A stretch of 18,934 nt of DNA from an uncultured Coriobacteriaceae bacterium. Its GTDB lineage: Bacteria > Actinomycetota > Coriobacteriia > Coriobacteriales > Atopobiaceae. Below, piece by piece: positions 1 through 4,779 of this stretch. The stretch lies in contig CACXZL010000006.1 of assembly GCA_902772085.1 (NCBI GenBank), positions 1 to 18,934 of the forward strand, given 5' to 3'. How positions within the stretch are numbered: the stretch's first letter is position 1; the number at the start of each line of letters is the position of its first letter. The translations under genes and the position numbers were made by a program. Under the pieces are notes generated by a model. The model saw only the letters and a program-made list of their open reading frames with translations. It had not been told where the DNA came from and made no database searches.

Positions 1-35
1 ACGTATTCCTCGTCACTAGCCCAACCCATCAGCAT
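1..35 (-). CDS. 5' end of a gene whose start duplicates that of the gene at 455-676 (partial)
   Basis: On the minus strand an ATG at 33-35 opens a frame reading MLMGWASDEEY before the window ends. The same codons begin the gene at 455-676, inside an exact 39-nt repeat (1-39 and 642-680). The GAGGGTG stretch just before the ATG could serve as ribosome site. It overlaps the end of the 25-codon ORF at 16-93, just as the gene at 455-676 overlaps the end of its own upstream gene. It may be a second paralogue with a different body, or the repeat may mark an assembly edge. Only 11 codons are visible. Confidence 0.45.
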   Translation of the reverse strand, partial: MLMGWASDEEY

Positions 36-93
36 CACCCTCGTGGGCGTAGGCTGGAACCTGCGTGTCCTGAACCGTCATGTTGAGCTTCAT
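16..93 (-). CDS. 25-residue ORF ending in GDADGLG
   Basis: This short ORF has its ATG at 91-93, overlapping the stop of the preceding gene (90-92) as ATGA, with GGAGGAAGA just upstream acting as ribosome site. The product has no recognisable domain. Its last seven residues, GDADGLG, are identical to the end of the Lar-like protein at 657-899, because both 3' ends lie in the same 39-nt repeat. It is either a genuine micro-protein in a coupled operon or a remnant of a gene whose body was lost, keeping the junction with the next gene. No function can be assigned. Confidence 0.45.
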   Translation of the reverse strand: MKLNMTVQDTQVPAYAHEGDADGLG

Positions 94-269
94 TCTTCCT
101 CCCATTCCTTAAACTCGCCTAGGTACTCGATGGCCGACACGTAATCGCGCTTGATGAAGACGGGATGGTCGAAGCCGATAGACCTGCACTCGGTGAAGTT
201 GTCATCAGGCATCCAGACCTTGACCCACGTGGTACCGAGCAGGAGCACGCTCACTTTCTGGTAGAGCAC
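90..269 (-). CDS. Small hypothetical protein, GTG start
   Basis: This 59-residue ORF has a GTG start at 267-269, chosen because a perfect AGGAGG lies five nucleotides upstream (275-280). The alternative in-frame GTG at 254 would be 20 nt from that site. It overlaps the end of the Cys-rich gene (251-448) by 19 nt and its stop overlaps the next start. The product begins with a short hydrophobic stretch (about residues 6-12), contains a WVKVWMPDD segment and an acidic end (FKEWEEE). It has no cysteine pair and no family I recognise. It belongs to the leftward run of small accessory genes. Confidence 0.6.
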   Translation of the reverse strand: MLYQKVSVLLLGTTWVKVWMPDDNFTECRSIGFDHPVFIKRDYVSAIEYLGEFKEWEEE

Positions 270-448
270 TTCCGCCTCCTTCCGTTGGAACAGAAGCTGC
301 TGGGGTCAGTCAGGGGCAGATAGTCCACGTCGCTCCAATAGCCGCAGAGCGAAAGCCCGTCACGCCACGTCTCGCAGTGGATGCAGTCACGGCAGCGGAC
401 AACCGCCTCCTTGACCTCCTTGGTCTGGTAGTCATAGACGTACTCCAT
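251..448 (-). CDS. Cys-rich small protein, probable zinc-binding (RCRDC family)
   Basis: This 65-residue protein opens with MEYVYDYQTKEVKEAVV and then a CxxCxxC group (C19, C22, C25), followed by C35 in LCGYW, C53 in SFCSNG and C61. The arrangement 'VVRCRDC ... C.YW ... FC..G.R' is shared with the protein at 1614-1895, so the two are paralogues. Spaced cysteines in so short a protein suggest a structural zinc site; that is inference. Proteins of this look are common and uncharacterised in gut phages. The start ATG (446-448) follows the GGTGATGC junction motif and lies six nt after the stop of the upstream gene. It probably acts in the host cytoplasm early in infection; the role is unknown. 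Confidence 0.75.
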   Translation of the reverse strand: MEYVYDYQTKEVKEAVVRCRDCIHCETWRDGLSLCGYWSDVDYLPLTDPSSFCSNGRRRKCSTRK

Positions 449-454
449 CAGGCA

Positions 455-676
455 TCACCCACCCTCTTGCGCTCTCGCCACCTGCGCTTGTAGGCCGCTT
501 CCGCTGTTGGCCGAATACTCGACGTTGTGGCGCTGCTTCCTGCCGTCATGCAGCCCCGGCCACTTCTCCCGAAGCTTGTCAGGCGTCATGCCGAGCGCTT
601 GCGCAACGCAGCAGTAGCCGAGACGGGGCACCATGAACTTGACGTATTCCTCGTCACTAGCCCAACCCATCAGCAT
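455..676 (-). CDS. Small protein of the EEYVxFxxPRxG...ALGM family
   Basis: This 73-residue protein starts at the ATG at 674-676, which has AGGAGG seven nucleotides upstream. A longer frame reaching 757 has no ribosome site and runs back through the upstream gene. Residues 9-30 (EEYVKFMVPRLG ... ALGM) match residues 12-33 of the zinc-ribbon protein at 3152-3517 (EEYVQFWLPRIG ... ALGM), suggesting a shared N-terminal helical module, perhaps a degenerate helix-turn-helix. This copy lacks the C-terminal zinc ribbon and ends in a Q/A/G-rich tail. The start is duplicated at 1-39. Function is unknown. Confidence 0.65.
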   Translation of the reverse strand: MLMGWASDEEYVKFMVPRLGYCCVAQALGMTPDKLREKWPGLHDGRKQRHNVEYSANSGSGLQAQVARAQEGG

Positions 677-899
677 CACCTGCCCTCCTGTTCCACGCGG
701 CGATTGATTGCCCGAGCATGTCGAAGTAAGCTGTCTGAATTTCGGTGGTGTCGGCATGGCCGTAGTGTCCGTGATGCCCTATTGGCCCCTTGCAGAAGTG
801 GTAGACGTGCCACATTGTCTTGCCGCCGCGCACGACGTCATCCTGTACTACGCATCCGCCCCCGCAGAACGGGCAAGGCAGCAGCTCAGTCGCGGTCAC
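657..899 (-). CDS. Lar-like restriction alleviation family protein
   Basis: The 80-residue product begins MTATELLPCPFCGG, with C9 and C12 as a CxxC pair followed by C16 and C36, and has an AAWNRR motif at residues 67-72. 'LLPCPFCGG ... (A)AWNRR' is the signature I know from Lar-family proteins. Lar from the Rac prophage modulates type I restriction-modification so that unmodified incoming DNA is spared. Most phage members are untested, so counter-restriction is a family-based inference. The GTG start (897-899) overlaps the previous stop as GTGA. The His-rich middle (GHHGHYGH) is unusual and might bind metal. The C-terminus GDADGLG comes from the repeated 39-nt junction. Confidence 0.7.
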   Translation of the reverse strand: MTATELLPCPFCGGGCVVQDDVVRGGKTMWHVYHFCKGPIGHHGHYGHADTTEIQTAYFDMLGQSIAAWNRRAGDADGLG

Positions 900-1102
900 T
901 CCGCATCACCCCCTGCAAGCAGTCTCTCCAATGCGTCGAACACGTCGCAGGCCATGAAGCTCAGGTGCCTGTCTCCCATCGTCACGTCGTAGCGGTGATG
1001 GGGGTCGGGAATCGTGACCGTGGTCGTGCTCATGTCGATGGTCTGCCCCGTGGTATTGCTCGTGTAGGTCATGCTGACCTCGGACAGGTCGAAGTGCTTC
1101 AC
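896..1102 (-). CDS. Hypothetical protein, Thr-rich N-terminal half
   Basis: This 68-residue protein uses a GTG start (1100-1102) that overlaps the previous stop as GTGA. The N-terminal half is rich in Thr and Ser, with alternating residues suggesting beta strands (MTYTSNTTGQTIDMSTTTVTI). The second half ends in a helix-like FDALERLLAGGDAE. No cysteine motif, membrane segment or family is recognised. The terminal GDAE is encoded by the GGTGATGC junction that recurs at several stop/start boundaries nearby. Overlap on both sides places it in the coupled accessory operon. Confidence 0.65.
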   Translation of the reverse strand: MKHFDLSEVSMTYTSNTTGQTIDMSTTTVTIPDPHHRYDVTMGDRHLSFMACDVFDALERLLAGGDAE

Positions 1103-1617
1103 TCGGCATCACCTGCCAGACGGAGCTTTGCGGCGAACTCGGCGATAAGGTTGAGGTACTTTTGGTGCTCATCATCCTCGCCGCCAATACGGTCATAGGC
1201 ACTTGCGAACTCCCGCAGCACGTCCTCAACAGTCGGCTCGTGGTGGTGGGTCACGTCGCACGCGGCCCATGCGTTCCCGTCCTCGTTGCGGATGCTCCAC
1301 GAGCCGTCGCCGAACGCGGCCAGCTCAAACACCTTGAACTTGTATTCGCCGTCCGTCAGCACGTCCCCCACGCGAATCGGCACGCCGTCCGCGTCCTTTG
1401 GCAAACGAATCCACCCGTGCTCGGCCATCTCGTCGCTGCGGTCGATTGCCGCCCATGCGTCGTGGCCGCGCATCCATGACTCGGCACATTGCCTCTCGTG
1501 CTCCGCGTCGATGCGGTCGGCGATGTGTTCGAGGTCACCTCGATACAGCTTTTCGCAACGTCCGTTCGCACACTCGGTCTTTGTTGCAATCTTCCTCAGC
1601 TCGTCCGTAATGCTCAT
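1099..1617 (-). CDS. Phage accessory protein with DADGVPIRVGD and PTVEDVLREF motifs
   Basis: This 172-residue protein starts at the ATG at 1615-1617, overlapping the previous stop as ATGA. Residues 1-8 (MSITDELR) resemble the starts of the genes at 4168-4512 and 4499-4675. A helical region with a C/H-containing stretch is followed by 'LPKDADGVPIRVGDVL', a probable beta-rich domain with W and F residues, then 'THHHEPTVEDVLREFA' and a helical C-terminus ending LAGDAE. The two conserved blocks also occur in the protein at 2088-2603, so these are paralogues. I know this pair of motifs from proteins of Coriobacteriia phages and prophages, all without known function. No catalytic residues are evident. 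Confidence 0.75.
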   Translation of the reverse strand: MSITDELRKIATKTECANGRCEKLYRGDLEHIADRIDAEHERQCAESWMRGHDAWAAIDRSDEMAEHGWIRLPKDADGVPIRVGDVLTDGEYKFKVFELAAFGDGSWSIRNEDGNAWAACDVTHHHEPTVEDVLREFASAYDRIGGEDDEHQKYLNLIAEFAAKLRLAGDAE

Positions 1618-1895
1618 TCGCCCTCCTTCCTCTTGCCCCACGCGCAGAAGCCGTCAGGCTGTACCACTGGATACAGCGTGTATCCATGACTGCTCTCACT
1701 ATCGTCGTAGTCGTTCATTGACCAGTAGCGGCACGTCGTTCGCGTTTCGTCAAAGCTAACCGAACTGTGCTTGCAATCCCTGCACCGCACGACTTCCTCG
1801 CGCTTGCGGGCGTGCATCGCGTCGCGCACCTTGAGGTACTCGCCAACGGGGATGCCCTCGGCCCATCCGTCGTACTCCATCACGTACTCAGCCAT
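1614..1895 (-). CDS. Cys-rich small protein, probable zinc-binding (RCRDC family)
   Basis: The 93-residue product has four well-placed cysteines: C38 and C41 in VVRCRDCKH, C55 in TCRYW, and C84 in PDGFCAWGKRK. The spacing and the FCxWGxRK ending match an uncharacterised family common in gut phages. It is paralogous to the shorter protein at 251-448. The N-terminal 30 residues form a separate segment rich in aromatic and acidic residues. The start ATG (1893-1895) has AGGAGGTGG upstream and overlaps the previous gene by 8 nt. A single structural zinc site is likely but inferred. No enzymatic motif is visible. Confidence 0.75.
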   Translation of the reverse strand: MAEYVMEYDGWAEGIPVGEYLKVRDAMHARKREEVVRCRDCKHSSVSFDETRTTCRYWSMNDYDDSESSHGYTLYPVVQPDGFCAWGKRKEGE

Positions 1896-2091
1896 CGTCC
1901 ACCTCCTCGTAGTCGCACTCGATGCCGACGTGGCTGCACTGGTTGTTGGGAGAGTCGAACTTATAGACGAACCTGCCCGTGACGTCGCACGCAGCCATGT
2001 CGTCCGCCCAGCCTTTGGCGTGGGCGCACTCCCAGCAGTGGCGCGTGAATCCTGCTTTGTCGGTGAAGCGCCTGTGCCTTGCGCGTCTCAC
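1888..2091 (-). CDS. Cys-rich small protein (CWEC...CDVTG...SPNNQC)
   Basis: This 67-residue protein is read from a GTG at 2089-2091 that overlaps the upstream stop as GTGA, with GGGAGG eight nucleotides before it. Longer frames here run back through the upstream gene and are not favoured. The N-terminus is basic (VRRARHRRF). Cysteines lie at 19, 22, 35, 52 and 59, in HCWECAH, AACDVTG, NNQCSH and IECDY, which resembles a small zinc ribbon. It sits between two other accessory genes and overlaps the following RCRDC-family gene by 8 nt. It differs from that family in spacing and motifs. Function is unknown. Confidence 0.7.
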   Translation of the reverse strand: MRRARHRRFTDKAGFTRHCWECAHAKGWADDMAACDVTGRFVYKFDSPNNQCSHVGIECDYEEVDDG

Positions 2092-2603
2092 TCGTCCACC
2101 TCCCGGGGTTGCAGGCGTTGGGCGTACTCGGCGATGGCTTCCTCGTAGGTCGGGTGCACGTCGGGAATCTGCGAGTCTGTAATCTTCTCCGCGAACTCCC
2201 GCAGCACGTCCTCGACGGTGGGCGCGTGGTGGTGGTAACGCTTTGCTTCGTGCTGCTGATAGCCACGCTCCCCACACCAAGCGAAGAACACGCCTTGCCC
2301 GATGCCATCGACCATACGTGTAACAGGCTTTTCTATCTCGAACGCCGAGAACTCCATCACGTCCCCCACGCGAATCGGCACGCCGTCAGCGTCCAGCGGC
2401 AGCTCCATGTAGCGCTCTGCCACTTCCTGCTCAATCTTCTCGACCGTCGCAAGCACGGCACGGTTCCAGCCGCCCAGCCAATCGTTGTCGATGCGGAACG
2501 AAACAACGAACCCGTCAGGACGGGCTTTGATGTGGTCGTTGATTTCAGTCGCGTTCATGTCGCCCACGAACTCCAAGAGTCGCTCGACACTTTTCAACAT
2601 CAT
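2088..2603 (-). CDS. Phage accessory protein with DADGVPIRVGD and PTVEDVLREF motifs (paralogue)
   Basis: This 171-residue protein is the first gene after the hairpin/AT-rich intergenic region. Its ATG (2601-2603) has GGGAGGGAG about five nucleotides upstream. The first 60-70 residues (helical, with DGFVVSFRIDNDWLGGWNRAV) differ from its paralogue at 1099-1617. The two then share 'LPLDADGVPIRVGDVM', a central variable domain, and 'YHHHAPTVEDVLREFAEKI' with a helical end. The pattern suggests one conserved scaffold with exchangeable N-terminal and central parts. The RNA leader upstream may carry regulatory signals for this lower half of the operon. No function is known for the family. Confidence 0.75.
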   Translation of the reverse strand: MMLKSVERLLEFVGDMNATEINDHIKARPDGFVVSFRIDNDWLGGWNRAVLATVEKIEQEVAERYMELPLDADGVPIRVGDVMEFSAFEIEKPVTRMVDGIGQGVFFAWCGERGYQQHEAKRYHHHAPTVEDVLREFAEKITDSQIPDVHPTYEEAIAEYAQRLQPREVDE

Positions 2604-2757
2604 TCTTGCTCCCTCCCAAAGAAAGAACCAAAGAAAGACTTACTAGTAAGGTTGACTTACGGAATAGGTAGGTAGTTAGTCAGGGACTACCTACCTATTC
2701 CTATTGTTTTGTTTTGTATTGTTTTGTTTTATGCTTAGCCACCCATTAAATGCTTGG
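2604..2757. other. AT-rich intergenic region, origin-like
   Basis: This 154-bp gap is the largest break in the early operon below 12.1 kb and is much richer in A+T than its surroundings. It holds a 12-bp palindrome CTTACTAGTAAG (2638-2649), a perfect 16-bp inverted repeat (2661-2701), and a T/G stretch in which a 15-bp unit, TATTGTTTTGTTTTG, occurs twice in tandem (2702-2716 and 2717-2731, one mismatch). After that ATGCTTAGCCACCC (2731-2744) is echoed imperfectly by ATGCTTGGTTAACCACCC. It directly follows the 3' end of a replisome-organizer-like gene. A replication origin is plausible; a transcription control region is the alternative. Confidence 0.4.
2661..2701. repeat. Perfect 16-bp inverted repeat with 9-nt loop
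   Basis: GGAATAGGTAGGTAGT at 2661-2676 is the exact reverse complement of 2686-2701, separated by TAGTCAGGG. Read on the plus strand it is followed by a T-rich but G-interrupted stretch, so it could terminate plus-strand transcripts. Read on the minus strand, the direction of all nearby genes, no T-run follows. In the operon mRNA it would form a strong hairpin, a possible processing or pausing site, about 60 nt before the start of the gene at 2088-2603. Confidence 0.75.
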
Positions 2758-3174
2758 TTAACCACCCTTTTCCGACGTGGTTTTCTTGGGTCTTCCTCCG
2801 CGCTTGCCGTTGGCTCTCTTCTCGCCGAAATACTCGGCGTTGCGCATCATCCTGCTCGACCAGACGTAGCCGTTGCCGGGCATCTCCACGAGCCCCACGC
2901 TCTTGAGCATCGCAAGGAATTCCATCAGCTCGTCAGCACTGTCAAGCTGCAATTCCTCCGCGATCAGCTCCGCGTCTTCCTCGGTGTCGATTGCCAGCCT
3001 GTGCTCGTCGGTCGCGGCGAGCTGTTCGCAGAGAAGCCACCACCTGCCGTAGGCTTCGGCACCTCCGCGCCTGAGCAAGCGCCTGCACTTTATGTCGGAG
3101 TGGGCGTTGGCATCATGGGGGAAGAACGCCATGGGGCGCTTGGCTTCGGCATCAATCTCCGCCCTGCTCGCCAT
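2758..3174 (-). CDS. Short phage replisome organizer-like protein (DUF4373 / Lin1244-Lin1753 N-terminal type)
   Basis: Residues 17-55 (FFPHDANAHSDIKC ... GGAEAYGRWWLLCEQLA) match the domain found at the N-terminus of many Gram-positive phage replication initiators: F-x-HD near the start, then a GAEAYGxWW helix. It is a winged-helix-like DNA-binding domain thought to recognise the origin. The usual C-terminal DnaD-like part is absent: after a 'GLVEM...GYVWSSRMMRNAEYF' segment the 138-residue protein ends in a basic KRGGRPKK tail. The ATG at 3172-3174 with GGAGGA immediately upstream is preferred over a longer frame to 3267. The AT-rich repeat region follows directly. Origin binding is inferred. 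Confidence 0.7.
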   Translation of the reverse strand: MASRAEIDAEAKRPMAFFPHDANAHSDIKCRRLLRRGGAEAYGRWWLLCEQLAATDEHRLAIDTEEDAELIAEELQLDSADELMEFLAMLKSVGLVEMPGNGYVWSSRMMRNAEYFGEKRANGKRGGRPKKTTSEKGG

Positions 3175-3517
3175 TCCTCCCCGCTTTCCTGATGATCTCA
3201 ACCTTATGTCTGTACGCGGCGTTCTTGCATCGCTTGGAGCAGTAGACAGCCGATTTGGCAGCTTCAAAATAGACTCCGCACCAAGGACACTTGTGCGCGA
3301 AGAGCTGCCGTTTCTCGTGCCTCTCAGCAGCCCTCGCAGCCTTTATTGCGCCGACGTACTCAACCCCCGCAGCCCACCTCTTTGCGTCGGGATACTTGCG
3401 CAGGAGCAGCGCGGTCTTCATCCCAAGGGCTCGTGCCGTGTCCCTGAGACCGATGCGCGGGAGCCAGAACTGAACGTACTCTTCCTCGGAGTCGAATCCT
3501 GGATAATCCCACGGCAT
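3152..3517 (-). CDS. Zinc-ribbon protein with EEYV...ALGM N-terminal module
   Basis: The 121-residue product has two parts. Residues 10-60 (EEEYVQFWLPRIG ... ALGM ... KRWAAGVEYV) are related to the protein at 455-676. A basic linker (RAAERHEKRQ) leads to a C4 zinc ribbon with C77, C80, C93 and C97 (KCPWCGVYF ... VYCSKRCKNAAYRHK), a fold often seen in small nucleic-acid-binding proteins. The start overlaps the preceding stop as TGATG. It overlaps the replisome-organizer-like gene by 23 nt, so coupling and a replication-linked role are possible. The precise function is unknown. Confidence 0.75.
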   Translation of the reverse strand: MPWDYPGFDSEEEYVQFWLPRIGLRDTARALGMKTALLLRKYPDAKRWAAGVEYVGAIKAARAAERHEKRQLFAHKCPWCGVYFEAAKSAVYCSKRCKNAAYRHKVEIIRKAGRNGEQGGD

Positions 3518-3729
3518 CAGTCCCTCAGCTCCCTTGGCACGGCCGGCAGCGAGTCAGAGTCGCGCATGTGCTCAGGCGCTTCGACCGTGAAGAGCGCAGC
3601 CAGCATGAGGGCGATTGCGAGGATGATGAGGGCGTTGCCGGGCTTGTAGGAGTCAACGACAACATCAGCGACCAGACCGAGCACGAAGCACGCCGCAGCC
3701 GCGATCATGAGATAGGTCGTGATGGTCAT
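3517..3729 (-). CDS. Small membrane protein, two transmembrane helices
   Basis: This 70-residue protein has two hydrophobic segments, at about residues 5-24 (TYLMIAAAACFVLGLVADVV) and 32-48 (NALIILAIALMLAALF), separated by a short polar loop (VDSYKPG). The polar C-terminus of about 20 residues contains Arg and Asp. It would insert in the inner membrane as a hairpin. The start overlaps the previous stop as ATGA. Early location makes a holin unlikely; membrane proteins at this place in phages may act in superinfection exclusion or host takeover, but nothing here proves it. Confidence 0.7.
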   Translation of the reverse strand: MTITTYLMIAAAACFVLGLVADVVVDSYKPGNALIILAIALMLAALFTVEAPEHMRDSDSLPAVPRELRD

Positions 3730-3989
3730 GGCTCCACCTCCACTCCCAGCTCGCGCATTCGGTCGTGCAGCGTGTCACAGATGGTGTCAGGCGCGAGATG
3801 CACTGGCCCGCCGCCGTTGATAGGACACTCGTCGCACTTACCGCTCGTGGTGCAGTGGTAGAACACGCGCACCAACTCCCGCAGCTCGTCAATGCGCTTG
3901 TCCGCCTCATGCACCAGCGCCATGCACTCCTTGTAACGCTCGTCGGTGATGACGGCATCGACGTAGACCTTCCCGATGGTCGCGCTCAT
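3726..3989 (-). CDS. Hypothetical protein with helical core and Cys pair
   Basis: This 87-residue protein opens MSATIGKVYVDAVITDERYKE and continues as a likely amphipathic helix (MALVHEADKRIDELRELVRVFYH). A CTTSGKCDECP segment follows, with three cysteines, then a C in DTIC and a helical, acidic end (RMRELGVEVEP). The CxxC could bind a metal with the neighbouring C and H residues. The ATG overlaps the upstream stop as ATGA. Its first codons (ATGAGCGCGAC) match those of the gene at 4499-4675, another case of a reused start. No family is recognised. Confidence 0.7.
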   Translation of the reverse strand: MSATIGKVYVDAVITDERYKECMALVHEADKRIDELRELVRVFYHCTTSGKCDECPINGGGPVHLAPDTICDTLHDRMRELGVEVEP

Positions 3990-4171
3990 TTGCTCACCGC
4001 CCTCTTACGGTCGCACTTGCGTTTGAAAACGGCATCCTCGTAGCCTTGGAGGTAGGCAAGCTCCATGTCGCATTTGTCGTATTTGCGCGCCATGAAGTTG
4101 TTCACTGAAATGCACGCCGCGAACGTTGCTACGGCAAGCGCCACTTCGGAGATAATCAGCTCCCAGCTCAT
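3986..4171 (-). CDS. Small protein with N-terminal membrane anchor
   Basis: The 61-residue product has one hydrophobic segment at about residues 3-22 (WELIISEVALAVATFAACIS), followed by a charged tail rich in Lys, Arg, Asp and aromatic residues (ARKYDKCDMELAYLQGYEDAVFKRKCDRKRAVSK). It looks like a single-pass membrane protein with a basic cytoplasmic tail. The ATG (4169-4171) overlaps the preceding stop as ATGA. The longer frame to 4204 lacks a ribosome site. No known family; phage early membrane proteins of this form are usually unannotated. Confidence 0.7.
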   Translation of the reverse strand: MSWELIISEVALAVATFAACISVNNFMARKYDKCDMELAYLQGYEDAVFKRKCDRKRAVSK

Positions 4172-4512
4172 GCGCCCACCACCTTCGCGCCGCATCGTGG
4201 GCAAAAGTTAGGCCGCGTGCATTTGCCGATTCCGTACATGTACTCCCACACATAGCCGCAGTTACCGCAGCCGCGCCAATACTCGTCTACTATGACCTCG
4301 TGGCACGTACCGTGCCCCAGCGTGGCTTCGATGGCTTGGGCGGGGGTTATGCCAGTCACAATCATCTGCACGAGTCCCTTGGTGCCGATTGCGCTTGCCC
4401 TCGCCCTACCAGACTCGCCGAAGTCCCAGAAGAACTCACGGTAGCCGTGGTCTTCCATGTACTCCACTCCGCGCTCGTCCAGCAGCTTGCGCAGCTCGTC
4501 AGTCGCGGTCAT
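4168..4512 (-). CDS. TATDELRKLLDERG-type phage protein with C-terminal zinc ribbon
   Basis: This 114-residue protein starts MTATDELRKLLDERGVEY, a start I recognise from Coriobacteriia phage proteins. It continues through a small domain (YREFFWDFGESGRARAS), then 'ITPAQAIEATLGHGTCHE', and ends in a zinc ribbon with C82 and C85 (GCGNCGYVWEY), C98, and C104 and C107 (FCPRCGAKVV). The start codon chosen (4510-4512) aligns with the family start. It overlaps the previous gene by 14 nt and the next by 4 nt. The modular build, a helical head plus zinc ribbon, suggests nucleic-acid or protein binding, but no function is established. Confidence 0.75.
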   Translation of the reverse strand: MTATDELRKLLDERGVEYMEDHGYREFFWDFGESGRARASAIGTKGLVQMIVTGITPAQAIEATLGHGTCHEVIVDEYWRGCGNCGYVWEYMYGIGKCTRPNFCPRCGAKVVGA

Positions 4513-4675
4513 CCGTCCACTCCTTTCCCATAGCCTTGTGGTAGCGCTTGAACGCATCCGTGATAGCCTTGCCCTCGGCGTTGCTCATGCCGTTGCGCTC
4601 GCAGATGTACGCGAGGTAGGCTGTGACCTCGTAGAGCGCTTCAATCGCTTCCCGCAGCTCATCAGTCGCGCTCAT
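4499..4675 (-). CDS. Small helical protein with MSATDELR start
   Basis: The 58-residue product (MSATDELREAIEALYEVTAYLAYIC...) is predicted helical, with an amphipathic first half and a basic second half (DAFKRYHKAMGKEW). The ATG at 4673-4675 overlaps the preceding stop as ATGA and follows GGTGGGTGAT. An upstream in-frame GTG at 4687 is less likely. Its first eight residues nearly equal those of the neighbouring gene at 4168-4512, and the two diverge after that, suggesting that the start region is a shared module. Function is unknown. Confidence 0.7.
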   Translation of the reverse strand: MSATDELREAIEALYEVTAYLAYICERNGMSNAEGKAITDAFKRYHKAMGKEWTDDRD

Positions 4676-4779
4676 GAGATCACCCACCTAACCAACCACG
4701 TGAGCAGGCACAGCGCCGCGATGAAGCACGTGATGGTGATCGCGCAGCCGAGCAAGGCGTCACTGTTCTTCCTGTTCAT
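4672..4779 (-). CDS. 35-residue single-pass membrane protein
   Basis: A short ORF begins at the ATG at 4777-4779, within the 3' end of the methyltransferase-like gene, and ends with a TGA overlapping the next ATG. After a polar MNRKNSD, residues 8-33 form one long hydrophobic helix (LLGCAITITCFIAALCLLTW...). GAGGAAGACGAGG precedes the start. The longer frame reaching 5037 translates the 15-bp repeat as SVRRQ units and is an artefact of the methyltransferase frame. A micro-membrane protein of this sort is plausible but unproven. Confidence 0.55.
   Translation of the reverse strand: MNRKNSDALLGCAITITCFIAALCLLTWLVRWVIS

Noticed and set aside
1..680. 39-nt repeat as a direct terminal repeat or attachment-site pair
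   Set aside because: One copy is internal and both lie in protein-coding stop/start junctions in the same context, so duplication of coding sequence or an assembly edge explains it better.
2661..2731. Hairpin plus T-rich stretch as a terminator of the early operon
   Set aside because: The T-rich side follows the stem only on the plus strand, whereas all nearby genes are on the minus strand, and the T-run is broken by G residues; it is kept as an origin-like or regulatory hairpin.
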